The position numbers and the translations under genes were made by a program. The notes beneath the pieces are model-generated. The model saw only the letters and a list, made by a program, of their open reading frames with translations. It was not told where the DNA came from and made no database searches. This document shows positions 35,760 through 47,917 of a DNA stretch of 64,000 nt, one piece after another (the first letter of the stretch is position 1; each line of letters starts with the position of its first letter). This DNA is from Acanthacorydalis orientalis. Taxonomy: Eukaryota; Arthropoda; Insecta; Megaloptera; Corydalidae. Location: assembly GCA_034766995.1 (NCBI GenBank), contig CM068315.1:43195318-43259317 (forward strand), given 5' to 3'.

Positions 35760-36463
35760 AACATATCCTCGTGTAACGCGGTTTTGATATAACGTTATTT
35801 ATAAATTGAGGCAACCCTTGGTTAACACGGTGCTTCTGTAACATGATTTCGTTATAACGAACACTGTAGCTGCCTATAAACTTACGGATAACGCGCTAGA
35901 CAAAAAAATGATTGACTGAAAATTTCCCTCTTTGTGCTCTTCATGGCATTCAAAAAAGTAGAGAAGATACTACTAATTTTATAGACTAGGAATTTCCCGT
36001 TTTTATTTTTGTGTACAGCTTTTATTGCTACAAAATTAAGTTGTTCGAGTTGTACATGTTATGTGTTTCTGTGATCTAAGAAGATTAAATAAAAATACAT
36101 TGTAGCGTTAGAAGTTTCGTGTAAATAAATAAATTGGAAATTACAATTTAATCAAGTATACTTTTTCTTTATTCATTCGAATAAAATGTCTACGTTCTAT
36201 AAATTATTTTTGTGATCAAGAAACATTCAAATTAATTATCGGTTATCAAAATATATATTTGTGAATTTTAATTTTCAATAAGGTTTATTGTTTAATTCTT
36301 AAAATTTTAAAATTTAATCTTAAAATATATTTGGTCTATATGTGAAAAAAAAGTTTGGAATGTAGCCTATAGTTTTGTTTAAAATGGGAGTCTCGCATAA
36401 TGAGATTTGCTTTACGTGGAATTTTTGTGGAACGTGACCTCCGCGTTATACGAGTGTTACCTG
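35760..36463. mobile_element. about 704-bp pogo/Tigger-like non-autonomous element
   Basis: Left end ACATATCCTCGTGTAACGCG + G; right end reverse-complemented ACAGGTAACACTCGTATAAC + GCGG. Inside are TTTCGTTATAACGAAC (35850) and GGATAACGCGC (35886), the TAACG wording common in Tigger-group elements. TA arrays flank both ends. No transposase is recognisable inside. Confidence 0.65.

Positions 36464-36465
<2 letters not shown>

Positions 36466-36513
<48 letters not shown>
36466..36513. repeat. (TA)n microsatellite
   Basis: Begins immediately at the right end of the pogo-like element. Confidence 0.97.
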
Positions 36514-36516
<3 letters not shown>

Positions 36517-36685
36517 CACTTAAACAAATACTATAATTATTCAAACATTATTTTATAATTTTAAAATTAATGAACATTTTTACCATATATTTATTAATTC
36601 TGTTTAATAAAAGTTAAATACAAAAATTATATTTCAATTTGTGAAAAAAATATCACAATAGAGATTCCTTAAAAAAAGTATATTA

Positions 36686-37246
36686 TTAGGTTCGTAGAAA
36701 AATTATTGTGGATAATAACCTTCAAATTCATTTACATTTTCTCAGCTAGCTGTTTTAAGTGGTCCAGAACTGTTGGATGACTAACGCCTAACTTTTGTGC
36801 AAGCTCTTGAATTAAGGTGCGTGGTTATGATTCAACTAACGCCTTAATTTGATCGTTATGAATTGAAGAAGGACACCTTCGACTTTCTTCATTTTCAGTG
36901 ATCTCGTCCCCAGCACTAATTTTTTAGAACCATTATTGCTCCATACGTTCCTTATCAGTACCCATACCAGACGTATCGTTTAGTTTATGAACAGTTTCTC
37001 CTGCTTTACCACCCGTATTGAACTCATACAAAAATTGCTTTCATTTGCTTCTTTTCCATCTTTAATTCAATAGCCCATATTGAAACAAAAATGATAGTAA
37101 AACCATAGTCGATATTATCAAAGTACACGCTGAAAAATGCAATTTGAAATGATACTAACATGAACACAATGGAATTACTCTTTCATTGAAAAAATAAGGT
37201 TAGAATTCATAAAACAAAAACCGCAGTTATTTTTCTACCGATCTAA
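36686..37246 (-). mobile_element. Hsmar1-like mariner deletion element, complete (561 bp)
   Basis: Ends TTAGGTTCGTAGAAAAATTA and, reverse-complemented, TTAGATCGGTAGAAAAATAA, each next to TA. Interior has the same motif order as the other copies: GTGGTCCAGAACTGTTGGAT, AACTTTTGTGCAAGCTCT, TTGAACTCATACAAAAATTG. The DNA-binding half is decayed and there is no DDE domain. Confidence 0.88.
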
Positions 37247-37392
37247 TAATTAAAAAAATAAACAATAAAATATTCTCTAACTTCATAATTAAATACTTTA
37301 GAATTTCTGACAAAATATACGTTTTTGATTAGAAATTATGATTTTTCAAGATTGTAGGTTGGCTGAATTATATTGTGCTTTTTTATAATTCG

Positions 37393-37424
<32 letters not shown>

Positions 37425-38316
37425 TATGAATATGTTGGTATGTGTGATTCGATTGATAATTTAGCGTAGTTTGCTAGTAAGATAATTCATAACAAGATTT
37501 CAATAATAAAACATGATTCAATTTCGAATGTTCGTTGTAACAAAGGCTGTCTCTCTTGTCTCTGCTACACATTCTTATACACACGAACACATTGCAATAG
37601 AGGGTTTACTGTGTTAAAGACGATAGAAATGCAGAGCTTCACTCGAACGATCCATAACATAAACTTGGTTTGTTGGTATATCAAACTTACCTACTTACTT
37701 GTTCTCTACATTAATTTATGTATCCGTTCCTGTGAATCTAATTGGATCGCGGGTAATATTGTTAATTAGGAGCATCCTCCTGTAAACTACGACAGGTTTC
37801 TTACTGAATGATCTACACCGAACGGTAGTTTGTTGTAATGAGATGGCTGCCCGTTCATTATCTAACTTTGTGTGTGTACGAACCGGTAGTACTGTAAATA
37901 TTTTCATCTTCATTGAATATGTAGAACATAACAATGATTTCTGAATATTGTTACGTTTCATGTTGTGTATTTGATATGTGTGTGTGTGAAAGAAGGTAAA
38001 CTTTGCAGTTTGTTCAAAATTTAAATGTAAACGTTTCCGTTTTTGTGCTTGTTACGAAACTTAATGAAGATTGTATGCTGAATACGGAAAATACTGTTGT
38101 TGTATTTTTAAACAACTGTATTCTTATCCCATTTCTGTTTCTAGTTTAAAACTTCTTCAATTATATTCTCAATTTAAACATTCTTTCATGGATTCATGGT
38201 TGCAAGTTTTTTTTATTTACAGTTTAAATAAAAAAGAAGATAAATAAAGTAAGAATTCCAAAGTACAGATAAATTGTTTTCTTCAGGGAATACTTTTCGT
38301 CTTTATTTATTTATAG

Positions 38317-38363
<47 letters not shown>

Positions 38364-38900
38364 TTTCAATTAATACTTTTCATTGTTTTTTTTGCAACAA
38401 TTTTACTTATTTTTAATTTACTCTTCTTATTATATCTCAAAATTCTATTTGATATCCTGTTTTCCATCTATTCTATTCCTTTTCTCATATATGTACATAT
38501 AAACATGTTGTTATGAAACAGTTTTGAAATATTTGAAAATAAAATGAATAAGTATTTGTTTGCGAAAGAAAATCGTATGTGTGTTCGTACTGTAAAAGAT
38601 GAAAATGTCTCTTGTAACTTCTTAGTTTTCAGAAGGGGCCTAGTGTTATAAATCATAATATCATATTGTATATAAGCGAGTATTATTTATTTCTTTAAAA
38701 CACTTCCGTTCTGATAAATCTGACATAATACCTCGTCCTACAATTTTAATACACAAATCTAATAAATACGAAAATCCGAAAAATAAAAAATAAATCTCTC
38801 TTCCTGGACATATTTTTGTTAGTGGAATCTACCCACGTATACCAGTTGAACATCTCGTGATTTAATTCTGAAAATCCGATGTCACAAATCATTTCAGTTA
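37247..38900. other. AT-rich sequence with TA arrays
   Basis: TA arrays at 37392-37421 and 38326-38361. A more balanced stretch at 37540-37900 gives an open minus frame (37716-37961) with no family resemblance. Nothing else recognised. Confidence 0.45.
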
Positions 38901-38934
38901 CACTCACGACCATATTTCGTTGTTTATTTAGCAG

Positions 38935-39240
38935 AACATTTATTCATGAGAGAGACAGCGCGGTGCACAGATATGGACAAACGAACAAAACAAATTTTCT
39001 AGACTTCGTTTCGCCTATAAATCACTGTGATACACTACCATTACGTTAACGAGGCGCGAAACATTCAAATTCGTAAAACGAGTTATTATTGCGAATAATG
39101 CACTGCGGCAATAGTTTCAACAGTCACTCGTCGCGGCATAAACACTCATTTTAATGCAGTGTTTCGGCGATCAATTACCGTTACTCTAACGCGTGTGCTT
39201 CTTATACTTCAACTTCGAACCGTTTGAAGAATACCGCAAT
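38935..39240. promoter_or_regulatory. candidate conserved non-coding island
   Basis: CpG-bearing, balanced patch (GACAGCGCGGTGCACAG, AACGAGGCGCGAAACATTC, CACTCGTCGCGGCATAAAC, CTCTAACGCGTGTGC) that stops at a 190-bp TA array. No coding frame. Possible regulatory element. Confidence 0.3.
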
Positions 39241-39265
39241 ATTTGTACGATGCATAGTCATTCAT

Positions 39266-39456
<191 letters not shown>

Positions 39457-39733
39457 AAATAAGCTAAGAGCATAACAAAGTAGAACAAAACAGAATTTTC
39501 ATTATACACGAATATTAGGTTATAATATACATATATTTTCCTTTCTTGATTGATTTTCATTACCTTATTTTCTTATTTCTATTTATTTTCTTATAAGTGT
39601 TTATTGCCATCTTCAAATAGACAAAGTAAATTAATAGAAAGTGGACCAAAAGTCAATTAGTTTCTTTAATCACGTCTTACGAATCTGACTGGTTTATCAT
39701 CATTATATATGGACTAGGAGTAGTGGCAAATTA

Positions 39734-40294
39734 TCAGGTTGATAAAAAAATTATTGTCGTTTGTTATCTTCAAATTCATATACATTTTTCTCTTTTTCGA
39801 TTTTCCTAACTGTTAATGGTCCAAAACTGTCGAATGACCAACGTCTAACTTTTGTGTAAGCTCTCGAGTTGTTGTGCGTGGTTCTGATTCAACTGTCGCC
39901 TTCAGTTGGTCGTTATGAACTGAAGAAGGATCACCGCGACCTTCTTCATCTTCAACGTTCTCGTTGTCAGCATGAAATTTTTGGAATTACCATTCCACCG
40001 TACGTTCCTTAACAGCATCCACACCAAAAGCATCGGTCGAGCAGTTTCTGCTGCTTACCACTTGTTTCGAACTCATACAAAAATTTGCTCTTAGTTGGTT
40101 CTTTTCCATTTTTAATTTAATAGCCCAATTTCAATTAAAATTAATAATAAAACCAAAGTTGAAGTTACCAAATATAAACGGAAAAAAACTATATAAAATG
40201 ATATTAATATCAACACGATGAAATGACCGTTTCATTGAAAAAATTCCGAAAAAAATCAGAAAACAAAAACCGCAATTATTTTCGTACCAGATTG
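39734..40294 (-). mobile_element. Hsmar1-like mariner deletion element, complete (561 bp)
   Basis: Left end TCAGGTTGATAAAAAAATTA; right end reverse-complemented CAATCTGGTACGAAAATAAT + TGCGG; TA next to both. Interior motif order as in the other copies (GAACTGAAGAAGGAT, CCACCGTACGTTCCTTAACA). One short internal loss near 40035 removes part of the helix-turn-helix coding. Confidence 0.86.
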
Positions 40295-40482
40295 TATCAA
40301 AGGAAAGTTTGTGTGCCTAGTGGATGATAGTAAAAAATATATTTCTGGAAGTTAATTTAATATTAAAATTAAACACAGGTTTATAAACTATTATTGACTT
40401 CTTTAAATATTCCTAAGAATGAAAAAATACTGATATTCTTATATAAAATTTAATTGAATTCTTTAATTGATAAATAGCACAT

Positions 40483-40529
<47 letters not shown>

Positions 40530-40916
40530 TATATACTCTATCTCGCTCTCTGTATTTCTTTCTCTTTATATACATGTATATTGAAAGAGAAAGGGAGAGT
40601 TATATTACTTCAGTAAAGAGGGGGAAAAAATTAAATTTTAATTCTCAGATTTCAAGTATTCAAAATATTCCAAAGCATAATAATTCTCCGTTTCTATAAT
40701 ATTTGAAGTCTTATATAAATAATTAAAAATTTCACTTTTTAAACAAAAGGAAAAACTAATAGAAAATTATATTATAGTTTAAAACAAGTAGTTGAAAATT
40801 ATATTATAGTAAAAAAGAATGAGAGGACCTTCCTGGAAAATTTATAATTCTTTTCAGTCTGTTACGTTCCTTCCAAGGGAATGATATATATAAATATATA
40901 TATATAGGGTGATTCA

Positions 40917-40953
<37 letters not shown>
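40295..40953. other. AT-rich sequence with (CA)(TA) arrays
   Basis: Microsatellites at 40484-40535 and 40905-40955. The sequence AAAATTATATTATAG is repeated in tandem at about 40765 and 40797. GGGTGATTCAATAAATAT at 40907 is a broken copy of the neighbouring element's end. Confidence 0.6.
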
Positions 40954-40957
<4 letters not shown>

Positions 40958-41162
40958 TGATTCAATTTAGGCTTCTATATGGAAGTGTTAAAAGGTGGGT
41001 AAGTGTTAAGAAAGTCATGATATTTTTGATTTAGTATTTTAGTTCAATTCAATACTAAAATATAATTGGTCATGATTGGCAAATACTTAATAAAAAAATA
41101 ACATGATTTTTTTAGTTTTCGCTTTTTAAAATACTTTCATGTGGAAGTTCAAATTGAATCAT

Positions 41163-41166
<4 letters not shown>
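40954..41166. mobile_element. GATTCAATTTAGGCTTC inverted-repeat element, copy 1
   Basis: Left end TAGGTGATTCAATTTAGGCT + TCTATATGGAAGT; right end reverse-complemented TAGGATGATTCAATTTGAAC + TTCCACATGAAAGTATT. About 213 bp, no coding capacity, flanked on both sides by TA arrays. Internal ACTAAAATA motifs form a second inverted pair. Confidence 0.75.
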
Positions 41167-41212
<46 letters not shown>

Positions 41213-41868
41213 TATATATAAACGTACTTGTATATTTAGTGTGTATGTATATATATACTCGTATATATATATATTGAATTTCTCGATACTTAATTATAGA
41301 ATGCGACTGGTTTATACAATCTTGCTAAATTAGTTCGCAACACATACAAGTTTGTATGATTTACGCATAACGAATCACAAACGGAAGCATATGTATATTA
41401 TCTATATAGCTATACAACAAATCTGTTAATTACAGGAGTAGCAGGAGCTACACCAGTTTAACCGAACTTATGCTTAACACAATATCAGGAAACGAGCGTC
41501 TGGATTCCGTAGAACGAATATAAATGTGTGTTAATGTTTTGAAAACAGGTACTATGTAACGTGAATATATTTTTTTGCACATTCGTACAATGCATTTTAT
41601 AACAAAAACGTCATGACACAGCGGAACGGGAGTAAGTCGGTGAAATTTAATTCTCATTTGAAATTTTAAACAGTGAAATTAGCATATGGGACTATATTTA
41701 GTATGTGTTTAAAAGAAACACGTTCGATAAAGTGTAACATTCGTATAATCAACGGTTTTTTTTGTCAGCTACATAAAAAAAATATATTCAAATTTAGATT
41801 TTTTAAATGCGAACAAAATGAAAATTTTTAAGTAGTAATTAAATTAAATTGCATATACATGTTTAATC

Positions 41869-41904
<36 letters not shown>

Positions 41905-42340
41905 GTGTGCGTGTGCAATTTTACATATAATCATCAGAAATTTAATCTGAATCGTAAACTATTATCATTCAAATACAAAAAATTATTCTATATTTTAAAT
42001 TTTAAAATACCTACTGCAAAACAGAATATTTCTATATTTATTCGGATGAATTTTCGTACTTTTTTCCAAATATAAAGCATTACTGATATATCTTTTTTAG
42101 TATTATTCTAAATCTTCTAAACGTATAAACTTTTTTCTCGGATGTAACAGAAATGGCGGTACGGAAATGATATCAGCCTAAGTCGCCAAGCGACTTCAGT
42201 CTTATGTATAGTGACAGTAATGCTTGAAACGTTGATATATTTTGATACTACGATATAATAATATCAGTTTTTAGTAATATAATTTTAGAAATTCAACTGT
42301 ATTGCTTAGAATTTTTGATAAGACTGTAAAAATAAATAAT
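41167..42340. other. AT-rich sequence with TA arrays
   Basis: TA arrays at 41167-41208 and 41873-41902. A minus open frame 41448-41657 in a slightly balanced patch has no family resemblance. The stretch 42150-42200 contains TAAGTCGCCAAGCGACTTCA, a short GTCGC...GCGAC hairpin. Confidence 0.45.
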
Positions 42341-42344
42341 TTGC

Positions 42345-42565
42345 TCAGTAATATGTCTTGTCGTTACAGTTCTATTACTGACTAAATTCACTTTCACAAA
42401 TTTATTCTTCTTTCTACTACACAAACAATAAACACATTTTCTAGTTAAAAATATTGATAATTTTTGATCGTTTCTTATGAAAATTTTAATGGCGCTGTAA
42501 TTTTTATTAGTACTCCAATATTTTCTGTAGTTTATGGGGTGAAAAAAGAAGTAATTTGTGATCAT
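42345..42565. repeat. foldback-family repeat
   Basis: The left portion, reverse orientation: TTACTGACTAAATTCACTTT, AAAAATATTGATAATTTTTG, ATCGTTTCTTATGAAAATTT + TAATGGCG. The right portion ends direct: TAGTTTATGGGGTGAAAAAA. Arms are partial. Confidence 0.55.
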
Positions 42566-42803
42566 CTAATAAAATACTCCATGTTTTTATTTTTAGGACT
42601 TGTAAATAAATATTTTAGGAAATTTAATGATAAAAATTACTCTTATGAAGTAAAAAATATTAATTATTTTTAACTCTCCCGTTCCGATGTGACAAACACA
42701 TCTGACCGCGTGTTTTTATTTTCAAATATCCTTTTATCTCTTACTCACAGAACACTGATATTCCATGTTATCCTCTATTATTCGGTACTATCACTAATGT
42801 GAT

Positions 42804-43030
42804 TTAACCTGTTGGCTGTGTACGACGATTGTACTCGTCATGAAGATGAATTTGAGCAATAAAATTATTAATTTTTCAAAAAACTGAAATGCCATTTTGT
42901 TACAATTTAATTCAATTTTACAGTAGCTGTATATACTCTGTGTTTGAAGAGTATACACCTCATCCCTTCATTTTTGTGACACAATGTAGGTACACACTTT
43001 TAAAATAGGGCGACACAGCTAATAGGTTAA
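42804..43030 (+). mobile_element. 227-bp TTAA-flanked inverted-repeat element, copy A
   Basis: TTAA at both ends. Left CCTGTTGGCTGTGTACGACG; right end reverse-complemented CCTATTAGCTGTGTCGCC. Inside are GTACTCGTCATGAAGATGAA, AACTGAAATGCCATTTTGTT, ACAGTAGCTGTATATACTCT and ACACAATGTAGGTACACA. Copy B at 44139 is the same element inverted. Ends and TTAA target suggest the piggyBac group. Confidence 0.8.
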
Positions 43031-43639
43031 AAAATAATGACATAAACCGCAAATATTGCTTTAATTCTCTCTTTTATTTCAAAACCAACCTCAACCCTGG
43101 GTAGGCATGCGTTGTTCAATAAATGTCAGTTTACTGATAGGCAAATGTATGCCGTGGGGAAGTAGATTAATATTTTTAATTTTATTTTATTATTTTTTTG
43201 TAATACACATGTTCTATTGATACTAATTGGTGGTGTAAGGATTGACTTTAATGTTTAACTTATTAAAAGTAATTTTTTATTCATTAATAGCAATTTTCAT
43301 GAAAAATATGAGCGCTAAACTGTGTTAACTGCATCGTCACGAAGAGTTTTAAAATGGCCCAAGGTTGGAAAAATTAAATGGATATGTTGAAATATTTTTT
43401 AAAAGAAATCTTATATTAGATAATTATATAAAATCACTGCTGAAATATTTAGTAAATATGAATTTATATTTGAAATAAAAAAAATTTAATAGAAACTAGA
43501 GTATGAACTTTTTTTAACTTTCTGTTTTTATAGTTAACTCTTGGTTAAAATTCTTTGCTTATTTTATATATTTATTGTTTATACTAAGTATATTTCATTA
43601 ATATAATTAAAGATAAAAATCGAGTTCTCTGTACATTAA
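43031..43639. other. AT-rich sequence, nothing recognised
   Basis: 43060-43160 is slightly more balanced; no frame or repeat seen. Confidence 0.45.
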
Positions 43640-43800
43640 TACTTTGAAAATGATAACATCTCAATCTAAATGCGCATAAAAAACCATTAAAAAACGATCA
43701 ATAATAATTTATTGAAACTTTTTTGACCAGAAAAAAATGTGTGGATTGTGAGACGGAAAAATCATTTGTAAAAGTGTCGTAACTATTCAATTTTTTTTTG
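43640..43800 (+). repeat. foldback-family repeat, single arm
   Basis: TTAATACTTTGAAAATGATA, AACATCTCAATCTAAATGCG + CATAA, AAACGATCAATAATAATTTA + TTGAAAC, TGTGGATTGTGAGACGG. A good direct match to the family consensus. Confidence 0.6.
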
Positions 43801-44138
43801 ACTTTTCGCCCACTTTCTGGAATATTCGAGAAGTTAATTCATTCACAATTTTTGAAATACTTTTAAGAAATTCTTATAAATTTTCCACCTTATTTTTATA
43901 ATGGTTAGAGACGTGAACAACCTTAATTTTCATCGTGCTCTTAAACCCCAAATATCCAACTATTCTTCTGAAGTGGTTTTGATTTAATAAAGCTCCATAC
44001 AAGGAAATCCAAGAGAGTAAGATTTGAGGATCGATTCAGTCATGGTCTGCGAATCTTACATTTAGTTCATGAATTGAGAATTGAGTCATTTAGTTAGACC
44101 CGAATAATAGTTTTGTTATGATAGAATAAATCATTCTA

Positions 44139-44366
44139 TTAACCTGTTACCTGTGTTGCCCTATTTAAAAAATGTGTACCTACATTTTCTAGTAAAAATG
44201 AAGGGATGACGAGTATACTCGTCAAAAACAGAGTATATGCAGCTGCTGTAAAATTGAATTAAATTGTAACGAAATGGCATTTGATTATTTTGAAAAAATC
44301 AATAATTTTATTACTCAAATTCATGTTAATGACGAGTATACCCGTCATATCCAGCTAACAGGTTAA
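44139..44366 (-). mobile_element. 228-bp TTAA-flanked inverted-repeat element, copy B
   Basis: TTAA at both ends. Left CCTGTTACCTGTGTTGCCCT, right end reverse-complemented CCTGTTAGCTGGATATGACG. It is copy A reversed: TACCTACATTTTCTAGTAAA and GAGTATATGCAGCTGCTGTA match A's right half, and AATGACGAGTATACCCGTCA matches its left. It also has GACGAGTATACTCGTC at 44207-44222, a perfect 16-base palindrome. Confidence 0.82.
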
Positions 44367-45896
44367 AATACAACAATGGAAAAAATCCCATTGTCAATCA
44401 ATTAAAATTCTAGAAACCCTTACAACGTATTGAGATAAATAGACTTAAATAGCCCTTAAATGCATAATGACACCTCTTTTCCATTTCGCGTACGTTTATC
44501 TCTAATTATTTTTAAAATAATCAAAAAAATATATATTTTTTTTTAAAAATCGTGAAATAATTTTATGATAATTTAAATATTATCTCCTTATAAAAGTTTG
44601 ATTCTAATAAATTATACAATAAAATAATTCAAAAACAAATTAATAAGTTGAAAAGAACTATATAAAATAATAAAGAATGCTTTTTTATGGATTGTATCAA
44701 AGAAATAAATAAAATCAAATACATTTTTTACACAGTTTATCAAACACAGACTTTTACTTTATTTATTCAGTTTATTTATTGTATATTTTTAATGTTTTCT
44801 ATGACAAACAAATATTTAAATGTTTAAACATTTATCATATTTTTTTTTATAAATATGACTCAGCGAAATGTTATTTTTGTGTGCTTTAATAATAAATATT
44901 ATGTTGTACTTTTTGTTTATTTTTTGTAAATTTTTGTGTATATTTTTACTTAAAATTTGAAACCAAAACACTAATTTGCAAAAAAAATGTTCCCCCTGTT
45001 TGATGTGAAAATTTGCTTAACGCAGTGATTCCAATAATGGGTTTCCCATAATAAGCGATTTATTTATACATCCCATACATACATACAGAGATCAGTATGT
45101 ATGTAGATGCATTAGGGGAATCTATAAGTAATTTTGTTTTTATGATGCGTAGTATTTGTTTGGAATTAAAACTGTACATACGTTAATCGACCTGTGACAT
45201 TGTGTCATGTTTTAAAAGTTTTTTAAATGTTCCAGAATATTTTTGAACAGATGTTATTTCTTTTTAAGTATGTACATAATTATAAAATATGTTGTTTCTA
45301 TTATCTATCGAATTTTCACAAGATATAAAATTAAAATACATTTATAGAGAATTTTCAATCATTTTGTTGTGCTTATACTTTTTCCTTATCTTGGAAAAAC
45401 GATTATTTTTTTTTAAAAAAAATAAGATTTTTTTTTATAATTCTCAAATAATGAATAATCATGAACTGTAATGAAATTTAATACCATTTTTTTAAAAAAA
45501 AATCAATGAAACCGATTAAAACGAATTAAAACTTTCATTTACTAAAATTTTAAATCAGTTACAATACGAATATCAACTCTACCTATTTTTGAGTTTCAAT
45601 TCTGAAAATAAAATATTATTTCTATTAATTATTCTCTATTGATATTCCATTTTATAAAATATTTATTGTTTTTGCTTTTTTAGTATCTTTTATGTAATAT
45701 GAATTTTATTAAATGTTTTTTTTTAATTTATTTGTATATATTTCTAGATTTTTTCTTTTCTAATTTGTTTTTTAGACTTCTTATTAAAGGAATTCAATTT
45801 ATTTTTTCCGCATAAAACATAACTTGGAAACATTTCTAATAATTTCACAATTTTTTGATTTATTTTTTTAAGATTACAATTCTATACCTTGAAATA
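44367..45896. other. 1.5 kb very AT-rich sequence, nothing recognised
   Basis: No frames, arrays or terminal repeats. 45000-45210 is slightly more balanced but without known relatives. Confidence 0.5.
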
Positions 45897-46457
45897 TAAG
45901 GTTGGTAGGAAAATAATTGTGGTTTTTGTTTTCTGAATTTTAACCTTAACTTTTTTCAAAGAAAGTGTCATTTCATCGTGTTCATATTAATATTATTTTA
46001 AAGTGCATTTTTCGGTCTGTGTTTTGGTAACATCGACTTTGGTTTTATTATTAATTTTGCTTCGAACTCGGATATTGAATTAAAGATGGAAAAGAAGCAT
46101 ATAATTCATTTTTTTATGTGTTCCAAATGGGTGGTAAAGAAGCAGAAATTGTTTGTAAACTAAATGATACTTTTGGTGTGGGTACTGTTAAGGAAAGTAC
46201 GGTCAATTGTTGTTTCAAAGAAATTGTGCTGGGAATAAGAGCCTTGAAGATGGAGAAGGTGGCGAGCGTCCTTCTTCAGTTCATAAAGATTGACTGGAGG
46301 CATTATTTGAATCAGGACAACGAATAGCAATTAGAGAGCTTGCACAAAAATTAGACGTTAGTCATCTAACAGTTCTGGACCACTTAAAACAGCTAGAAAA
46401 ATCAAAAAAGCTTGACAAATAGGTGTATACACCGCAAATATTTTTCTACCAAGCTAA
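45897..46457 (+). mobile_element. Hsmar1-like mariner deletion element, complete (561 bp), plus orientation
   Basis: Left end TAAGGTTGGTAGGAAAATAA + TTGTGGTTTTT; right end reverse-complemented TTAGCTTGGTAGAAAAATAT + TTGCGG; TA on each side. It has about 190 bp of 5' leader, a start ATG near 46086, and decayed coding for the DNA-binding half. After DHLKQLEKSKKLDK near 46420 it enters the 3' end directly. This is the most legible copy and fixes the deletion breakpoint. Confidence 0.9.
46086..46422 (+). pseudogene. mariner transposase N-terminal DNA-binding fragment
   Basis: After an opening MEKKHIIHFF, a frame change leads to FQMGGKEAEIVCKLNDTFGV and GTVKESTVNCCFKE, matching the first helix-turn-helix of Hsmar1-like transposases (FKxGxKAAETxRxINxAFGxGTvxERTVxxWFxKF). 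ALKMEKVASVLLQF corresponds to the linker (slEDEExxGRPS). The second helix-turn-helix is clear: IAIRELAQKLDVSHLTVLDH + LKQLEKSKKLDK, with the K-x-KKLDKW linker beginning. A stop follows and nothing of the catalytic domain remains. If expressed it could at most bind terminal repeats; the Trp-Trp of the first domain reads CC. Confidence 0.82.
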
Positions 46458-46680
46458 TACATGAAAACTTATAACACTTTATTCTATATTTTCTCTGTTT
46501 GTTAATAAAGAAACAATTTTATCCATCCTTTAAAGTGGAAAGTTATCACTAGTTACAAACTTATTCTACTTTGTATTTTTTTTTTCGAATTTGGTTTGTA
46601 AAAACAATGTAGACATTATTTCAATAACATCCATTATCAAAATATTTTTAATTTTAAAAAATATTTTTTTAAAAAAGACT

Positions 46681-47005
46681 CACCGTATCATCCTGAATAT
46701 AAGACGATCCTGTTTATAAAACGGGTCCCAGTTTTTTCTAAGAAATCAAGAGAAGACATTTTTACGATCTCGATTATAAGACGACACGCAGTTTTCTATA
46801 ATAAAAAAAGATAAAAAGTATTAATTTTCGTTTTAATAAAAAGTAATATTTACAAAATTCTGCACATTTAAAATTCGATAGTTTGTTATTTAAAATGCCT
46901 ACAGTGGTGTACTATCCTGAATTTCTGAAGATCCTAATATAAGACGATTCTTTTTTAATAAAAATCTGTGAAAAAAACTCGTTTTAAATTCGGACTCATA
47001 CGGTG
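46681..47005. mobile_element. about 320-bp relative of the TACCGTA element
   Basis: Left CACCGTATCATCCTGAATAT + AAGACGATCC resembles the 509-bp element's end (ACCGTA..., TATAAGACGA). The right side ends CTCATACGGTGATTG, whose reverse complement CACCGTATGAG matches the first 9 bases of the left end. Interior repeats TATAAGACGA three more times. Boundaries are approximate. Confidence 0.55.
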
Positions 47006-47348
47006 ATTGAAATTCTATCAATTAAAGAAATCGTTTATAATTATAATACAATATTTTTTAATATAATGGAAACTTTTTTGATTGTTAATACAAGAATGTA
47101 ATCAAAAGTCTATAAATTGAGGATTAAGTATATAATTTGCTTATTTCTATTATACTCTATATAATTTTATTTATAAAATAAAAATTAGAATGACATTTCA
47201 TTAGTAGTCTTTTTCCAATAAATTGAATATTATATATTCTATACTTTTTAATGTTTTAATTAATTAAAAAAAGATTTAATTTCATTTAATTGAAATAAAT
47301 AAACATAATCTCAATTATAGGATGCAAATCTCTCTCTCTGTCTCTGAT

Positions 47349-47520
47349 GGATTGACACATTCATGAAGAAAGTATTAGTTTATTAACAGGTATATAGTTC
47401 TAAAATACCATATACATTATGTTGTATATATATTATGTTGTATAATAGAATGTTTACACATTTCTAGAGTGTATATACCGGGTTAATAAGCTAATACTTT
47501 TTTGGTGAATGTGTCAATCA
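47349..47520. mobile_element. 172-bp inverted-repeat element with GATTGACACATTC ends
   Basis: Left arm GATTGACACATTCATGAAGA + AAGTATTAGTTTATTAAC; right arm reverse-complemented GATTGACACATTCACCAAAA + AAGTATTAGCTTATTAAC. About 45 bases of inverted repeat with few mismatches, AT-rich centre. No coding capacity. Superfamily and target duplication unclear. Confidence 0.75.
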
Positions 47521-47853
47521 AGAAAATGTAACCATAAGTTTGCATTTAGTGAACGTTCGAATGTATTTGTAGTTGGAACTGTTGTCCCAGGTGGTTAGAA
47601 ATTCGCGTTACAGAAGTCATTCTAAAGGTTTAATGTGTCCCACAGGTCACAAGTAATGTAGAATTTAGGGTCATTTGCGCCCGTGTTATCTCCTATACGG
47701 TGTTTCAAGTAGCGTATTGCCAAACACTTTAGGGAGATGAAAAATCGATTTATGAGAATTTCGACACACGAATAATAAAAATAAACTTAGGTGTATAAAG
47801 TCACAATTTGTCGTACCAAATCGACATCGATATATTATTCAAATATTAAATGT

Positions 47854-47857
<4 letters not shown>
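47521..47857. other. more balanced stretch of unknown role
   Basis: 47530-47830 has CpG and balanced bases (AATTCGCGTTACAGAAG, ATTTGCGCCCGTGTTATC) but stops in every frame; it ends at a TA array (47858-47917). Confidence 0.35.
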
Positions 47858-47905
<48 letters not shown>

Positions 47906-47917
47906 ATATATATATAC

